Shown here piece by piece: positions 13,489 through 15,500 of a stretch of 15,500 nucleotides of DNA. The notes under the pieces are model-generated. The model saw only the letters and a program-made list of their open reading frames with translations, had not been told where the DNA came from and searched no databases. Position numbers and translations under genes: made by a program. Location of the stretch: positions 1 to 15,500 of the forward strand of contig JAKAHE010000021.1 in the NCBI GenBank assembly GCA_021815285.1, in the 5' to 3' direction. The stretch is from Nitrospirota bacterium. GTDB taxonomy: Bacteria > Nitrospirota > JACRHJ01. Position 1 is the first letter of the stretch; every line of letters begins with the position of its first letter.

Positions 13489-13510
13489 CCCCAAAACTGG
13501 CCGTTTGGGG
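13489..13510. repeat. Inverted repeat (hairpin) upstream of the PEGA operon
   Basis: CCCCAAA (13489-13495) and TTTGGGG (13504-13510) form a perfect 7-bp stem around an 8-nt loop. No T-run follows on either strand, so it is not a typical terminator. It lies about 70 bp upstream of the PEGA -35 box and could be a protein-binding site. Confidence 0.45.
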
Positions 13511-13570
13511 GCTGAAACACGGCGCGGGGAGGCGTTTACTTTTTGCGGGCCTAAGGCCGATTTCCCTTAT

Positions 13571-13599
13571 TTGACAATAGGTTATCTATAATATAAAAT
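13571..13599 (+). promoter_or_regulatory. Plus-strand promoter-like sequence with no downstream gene
   Basis: TTGACA (13571-13576, perfect), 17-bp spacer, TAAAAT (13594-13599). It points toward the 3' end of the kinase gene, which runs the other way. A transcript would start near 13606 and cross the parS-like site into antisense of the kinase. AT-rich DNA makes chance matches likely, but the -35 is exact and the spacing ideal. Confidence 0.38.
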
Positions 13600-13656
13600 A
13601 CGGTTTATATGCGGCGCCCTATAGCATAACTGATTGAAATCCAAGGATATTTTTTT

Positions 13657-13678
13657 GCCGGAACAGGATGTTTCCGGC
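13657..13678. repeat. Hairpin abutting the parS-like site
   Basis: GCCGGAA (13657-13663) and TTCCGGC (13672-13678) form a 7-bp stem with an 8-nt loop. It directly adjoins the palindrome at 13679. A run of seven T precedes it on the plus strand, so on the minus strand the stem is followed by A, the wrong polarity for a terminator of the kinase gene. Confidence 0.5.
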
Positions 13679-13692
13679 GTTCCACGTGGAAC
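13679..13692. promoter_or_regulatory. parS: parS-like ParB-binding site
   Basis: GTTCCACGTGGAAC is a perfect 14-bp palindrome. It matches the conserved chromosomal parS core bound by ParB/Spo0J (family form TGTTNCACGTGNAACA); the two outermost bases here are C and T, not T and A. It sits in non-coding DNA, 11 bp from the kinase stop codon, as expected for a functional site. Chromosomal parS sites usually lie near the replication origin, but no parA/parB or origin genes are in this window. A single site cannot prove ParB binding. Confidence 0.68.
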
Positions 13693-13703
13693 TTCAGGGT
13701 GGG

Positions 13704-14927
13704 TTATGCGGCGGAGAACTGTGTCCCGCTCTCCAGCGCGGGAAGGCGGATTATGAAGGTTGCGCCTTTGCCAGGCTCGCTTTCGACGTTTATTATCCCG
13801 CCGTGGTCGTTTATCACCCTGTCCACGACGGAAAGCCCAAGCCCGGTGCCTTCCCAGTCGGACTTTGTCGTATAAAACGGGATGAAAATCTTGCCCAGGG
13901 CCTCTTTTTCTATGCCGATGCCGGAATCCTTCAGCTTGATTTCGACATACTCGCGTTCCGCCGGGGGAGTATCGCGCAGGAACTCCGCCTTCGAGCTTCC
14001 CCGCATTTTCCTTGCCTGGATTAAAATATCGCCGCCCTGCGGCATTGCGTGGATTGCGTTCACGAGCAGATGGTCGAATACCTCCTCCATCTCCTCAGCC
14101 GAGGCCAGCACCTCAGGGATATCCGGCTCCATGTCCAGTTTTACCTTTATGTCGTTCTTCATGAACTGCGTGGACAATGTCCGGAGCGACGCCCTTATCG
14201 GGGATAGCAGGTGTATGGGTTTCTTATCGCGCTTAATCCTGCGCGAAAAAACGTTCAGGTTCGTGACAATCGCGTTTATCCTGTCCACGTCCGACATTAT
14301 CTTCGTGAGGTATTCGCGCTTCGGGTCGTCTTCAATAAGCTCTTCCATCATTATCTGGGAGTAAAGCGCGATGGAATTAAGGGGATTTCTTATCTCGTGG
14401 GCCATGCCGCCGGACATCTCGCCCAGAGACGCCAGGTTCGTCTGGTGGATAAGCCTGTCCTGGGTCTCGACCAAATCCTTTGTCCTCTCCTCGACCTTAC
14501 GCTCAAGGTCCCGGTTGAGCTCCTGAATCTCGTCCTGGAGGCGCTTTGCCTTTATCTCCGCGCTCCTTATCCTCAAGGTGTCCTTCACCACCGTCGTTAT
14601 CTGCTCCCTGACGAACGGCTTTATGACATAATCGCTCGCCCCGGCCTTCATAACCGACGCGGCCACTTCCTCGCTCCCGCGCCCGGTTACCATAACCACG
14701 TATGTTTCTTCGGAAAATTCCTTTATCTGTTTCAGGACTTCAAGGCCGGTCATGTCGGGCATCATGTAATCGAGGAGGACAAGCTGGGGGTTTCGCTGCC
14801 TGACCGCCTGCAAAGCTTCGACGCCGTTAAATGCGGCAATTACTTCATGCCCCGCGAGTTCAAGTATCTTTGAAAGGACTTTTACAATATCCTGCTCGTC
14901 GTCCACGACGAGTATTTTATCAGGCAT
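13704..14927 (-). CDS. Soluble receiver-histidine kinase
   Basis: Signal-transduction protein of 407 residues with no membrane segment. Receiver domain at residues 1-120: acidic pair Asp9/Asp10, phospho-acceptor Asp53 in LLDYMMPD, Thr81 and Lys103. A coiled coil runs about 122-160 (QDEIQELNRDLERKVEERTK). The HisKA domain has the phosphorylated His177 in GGMAHEIRNPLNS. The HATPase domain carries the N box (HLLVNAIHAMPQGG), G1 (KDSGIGIEKE), F box (IFIPFYTTK) and G2 (GTGLGLSVVDRVINDHGG). The receiver sits before the kinase, so an upstream kinase probably controls this one through Asp53. No dedicated output regulator is adjacent. It has its own promoter 35 nt upstream of the ATG. All catalytic residues are intact. 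Stimulus unknown. Confidence 0.93.
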   Translation of the reverse strand: MPDKILVVDDEQDIVKVLSKILELAGHEVIAAFNGVEALQAVRQRNPQLVLLDYMMPDMTGLEVLKQIKEFSEETYVVMVTGRGSEEVAASVMKAGASDYVIKPFVREQITTVVKDTLRIRSAEIKAKRLQDEIQELNRDLERKVEERTKDLVETQDRLIHQTNLASLGEMSGGMAHEIRNPLNSIALYSQIMMEELIEDDPKREYLTKIMSDVDRINAIVTNLNVFSRRIKRDKKPIHLLSPIRASLRTLSTQFMKNDIKVKLDMEPDIPEVLASAEEMEEVFDHLLVNAIHAMPQGGDILIQARKMRGSSKAEFLRDTPPAEREYVEIKLKDSGIGIEKEALGKIFIPFYTTKSDWEGTGLGLSVVDRVINDHGGIINVESEPGKGATFIIRLPALESGTQFSAA

Positions 14928-14961
14928 CTCTGTGCTTCACCCCTTAAAATAATGGCTGTGA

Positions 14962-14990
14962 GCTATATCACAAATATAACGCCGTGTCAA
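14962..14990 (-). promoter_or_regulatory. Promoter of the receiver-histidine kinase gene
   Basis: On the minus strand: -35 TTGACA (14985-14990, perfect), 17-bp spacer, -10 TATAGC (14962-14967) preceded by TG one base upstream, an extended -10. Predicted start near 14955 gives a leader of about 28 nt containing AAGGGG ahead of ATG 14927. The DNA from here to 15126 is AT-rich and holds no gene or clear terminator for the upstream ComM-like gene. Confidence 0.6.
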
Positions 14991-15126
14991 CAAAATCGAT
15001 AAAATCGCGCATGAAAATATGAGCGCAATCACTCCCGCAATCCATGCTAACGATTCACTTAATAATTGTTATTATATCATAAAACCTGGATTTACGGTTA
15101 AAACGCCGGGAATGACGACTTTTGAG

Positions 15127-15500
15127 CTAAATCAGTTTTCTGTCGAGACTTCTGTATTGGATTGCCTCCGATACGTCCTGCGCCTGGATACTCTCCCGGC
15201 CTGCGAGGTCGGCTATCGTGCGGGCTACCTTGATGATGCGGTTGTACGCGCGTGCGGAGAGGCCGAGCCTCTCCACGGCGTGCTCAAGGAGGGAATGGGT
15301 CTTTTCGTCCACGGCGCAGAAGCGTTTCAGGTGCCGGGGTTTCATCTGGGAATTGCAGTAGATGCCGTCCGCGCCAAGTCTTTCAAGCTGTATGTTCCGC
15401 GCCCTGTTCACCCTTTCGCGCACCTTCTCGGAGCTCTCTCCGGGGTGGTCGTCGGAAAGCTCACGATACTTCACGGACGGGACTTCGACGTGCAGGTCTA
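15127..15500 (-). CDS. comM: ComM/YifB-type magnesium-chelatase-like AAA ATPase, C-terminal part
   Basis: Only the last 124 codons are in the window; the frame continues past 15500 (DLHVEVPSVKYRELS...), so the GTG near 15474 is internal and not a start. The segment DLHVEVP, then PGESSEKVRERVNRARNIQLERL, is the ComM/YifB pattern just after the AAA core. The C-terminal helical domain follows: DEKTHSLLEHAVERLGLSARAYNRIIKVARTIADL and the ending IQAQDVSEAIQYRSLD. Full-length proteins are about 500 residues. ComM-family proteins act as hexameric helicases in natural transformation, extending recombination branches; many non-competent bacteria also carry one. It ends in TAG (15127-15129), a second ordinary use of that stop in the window. 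Confidence 0.9.
   Translation of the reverse strand, partial: DLHVEVPSVKYRELSDDHPGESSEKVRERVNRARNIQLERLGADGIYCNSQMKPRHLKRFCAVDEKTHSLLEHAVERLGLSARAYNRIIKVARTIADLAGRESIQAQDVSEAIQYRSLDRKLI

Larger units (their letters stand above)
13385..13703. other. 319-bp non-coding region between the receiver-kinase gene and the PEGA operon
   Basis: No supported gene on either strand. It contains, in order, the PEGA promoter (13393-13421), a GC-rich hairpin (13489-13510), an AT-rich stretch with a plus-strand promoter-like sequence (13571-13599), a run of seven T (13650-13656), a second hairpin (13657-13678) and the parS-like palindrome (13679-13692). I find no good intrinsic terminator for the kinase gene. 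Confidence 0.7.

Noticed and set aside
13650..13678. Hairpin plus T-run as an intrinsic terminator of the receiver-kinase gene
   Set aside because: The T-run precedes the hairpin on the plus strand, so on the minus strand the hairpin is followed by A residues; polarity is wrong for the kinase transcript.
13443..15116. GTCATTCCCG (13443-13452) and its inverse near 15107-15116 as ends of a transposable element carrying the kinase gene
   Set aside because: Only 10 bp match, there is no transposase and no target duplication, and the kinase looks like a resident gene. They may be remnants of another short repeat type.
1..15500. tRNA, rRNA, CRISPR array, insertion sequence or phage genes
   Set aside because: I read both strands for these and saw no transposase or integrase motifs, no regularly spaced direct repeats and no recognisable structural RNA.

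Overview
The window is about 15.5 kb of GC-rich bacterial chromosome. Every gene I can support lies on the minus strand, and the long open frames on the plus strand are antisense shadows. The gene content suggests an anaerobe or a descendant of one: a CODH nickel-insertion ATPase (CooC), a MetV/MetF methylenetetrahydrofolate reductase pair as found in Wood-Ljungdahl organisms, flavin-dependent thymidylate synthase (ThyX), and a 2-oxoacid:ferredoxin oxidoreductase alpha subunit. A Desulfobacterota- or Nitrospirota-like lineage fits. That is an inference from gene content and not a phylogeny.

Region 1 (5101 down to 1) is a one-carbon/folate operon read cooC > 5-formyl-THF cyclo-ligase > folE > metV > metF > panB > thyX. 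A sigma70-like promoter lies upstream of cooC at 5074-5101. FolE starts folate synthesis, the cyclo-ligase returns 5-formyl-THF to the pool, and MetVF makes methyl-THF. PanB and ThyX spend methylene-THF. CooC matures the CODH/ACS that would use methyl-THF. An 80-bp imperfect palindromic element of a dispersed-repeat type lies between metF and panB and creates a false 18-codon extension of panB.

Region 2 (6180 to 5279) is an IclR-family regulator with its own strong promoter, which carries two inverted repeats that could be operators. It sits directly upstream of the one-carbon operon.

Region 3 (13421 to 6181) is a tightly packed operon: PEGA-domain exported protein > recN > 2[4Fe-4S] ferredoxin > an exported SH3-like/TPR-like protein whose frame is broken by two in-frame TAG codons > 2-oxoacid:ferredoxin oxidoreductase alpha subunit > a MshEN (c-di-GMP-binding type) plus GAF-like protein > rluD. 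Most junctions are overlapping stop/start codons. The thiamine-binding beta and the gamma subunits of the oxidoreductase are absent.

Region 4 (13385 to 13703) is non-coding. It contains a perfect 14-bp palindrome, GTTCCACGTGGAAC, matching the ParB-binding parS core, plus hairpins and a plus-strand promoter-like sequence with no gene behind it. Region 5 (13704 to 15500) holds a soluble receiver-histidine kinase with its own promoter, and the C-terminal end of a ComM/YifB-type AAA ATPase running off the window.

The observations most worth a second look are the double amber interruption (9817-9846), the parS-like site (13679-13692), and the tandem c-di-GMP motif protein in an operon with an oxidoreductase lacking its catalytic partner.
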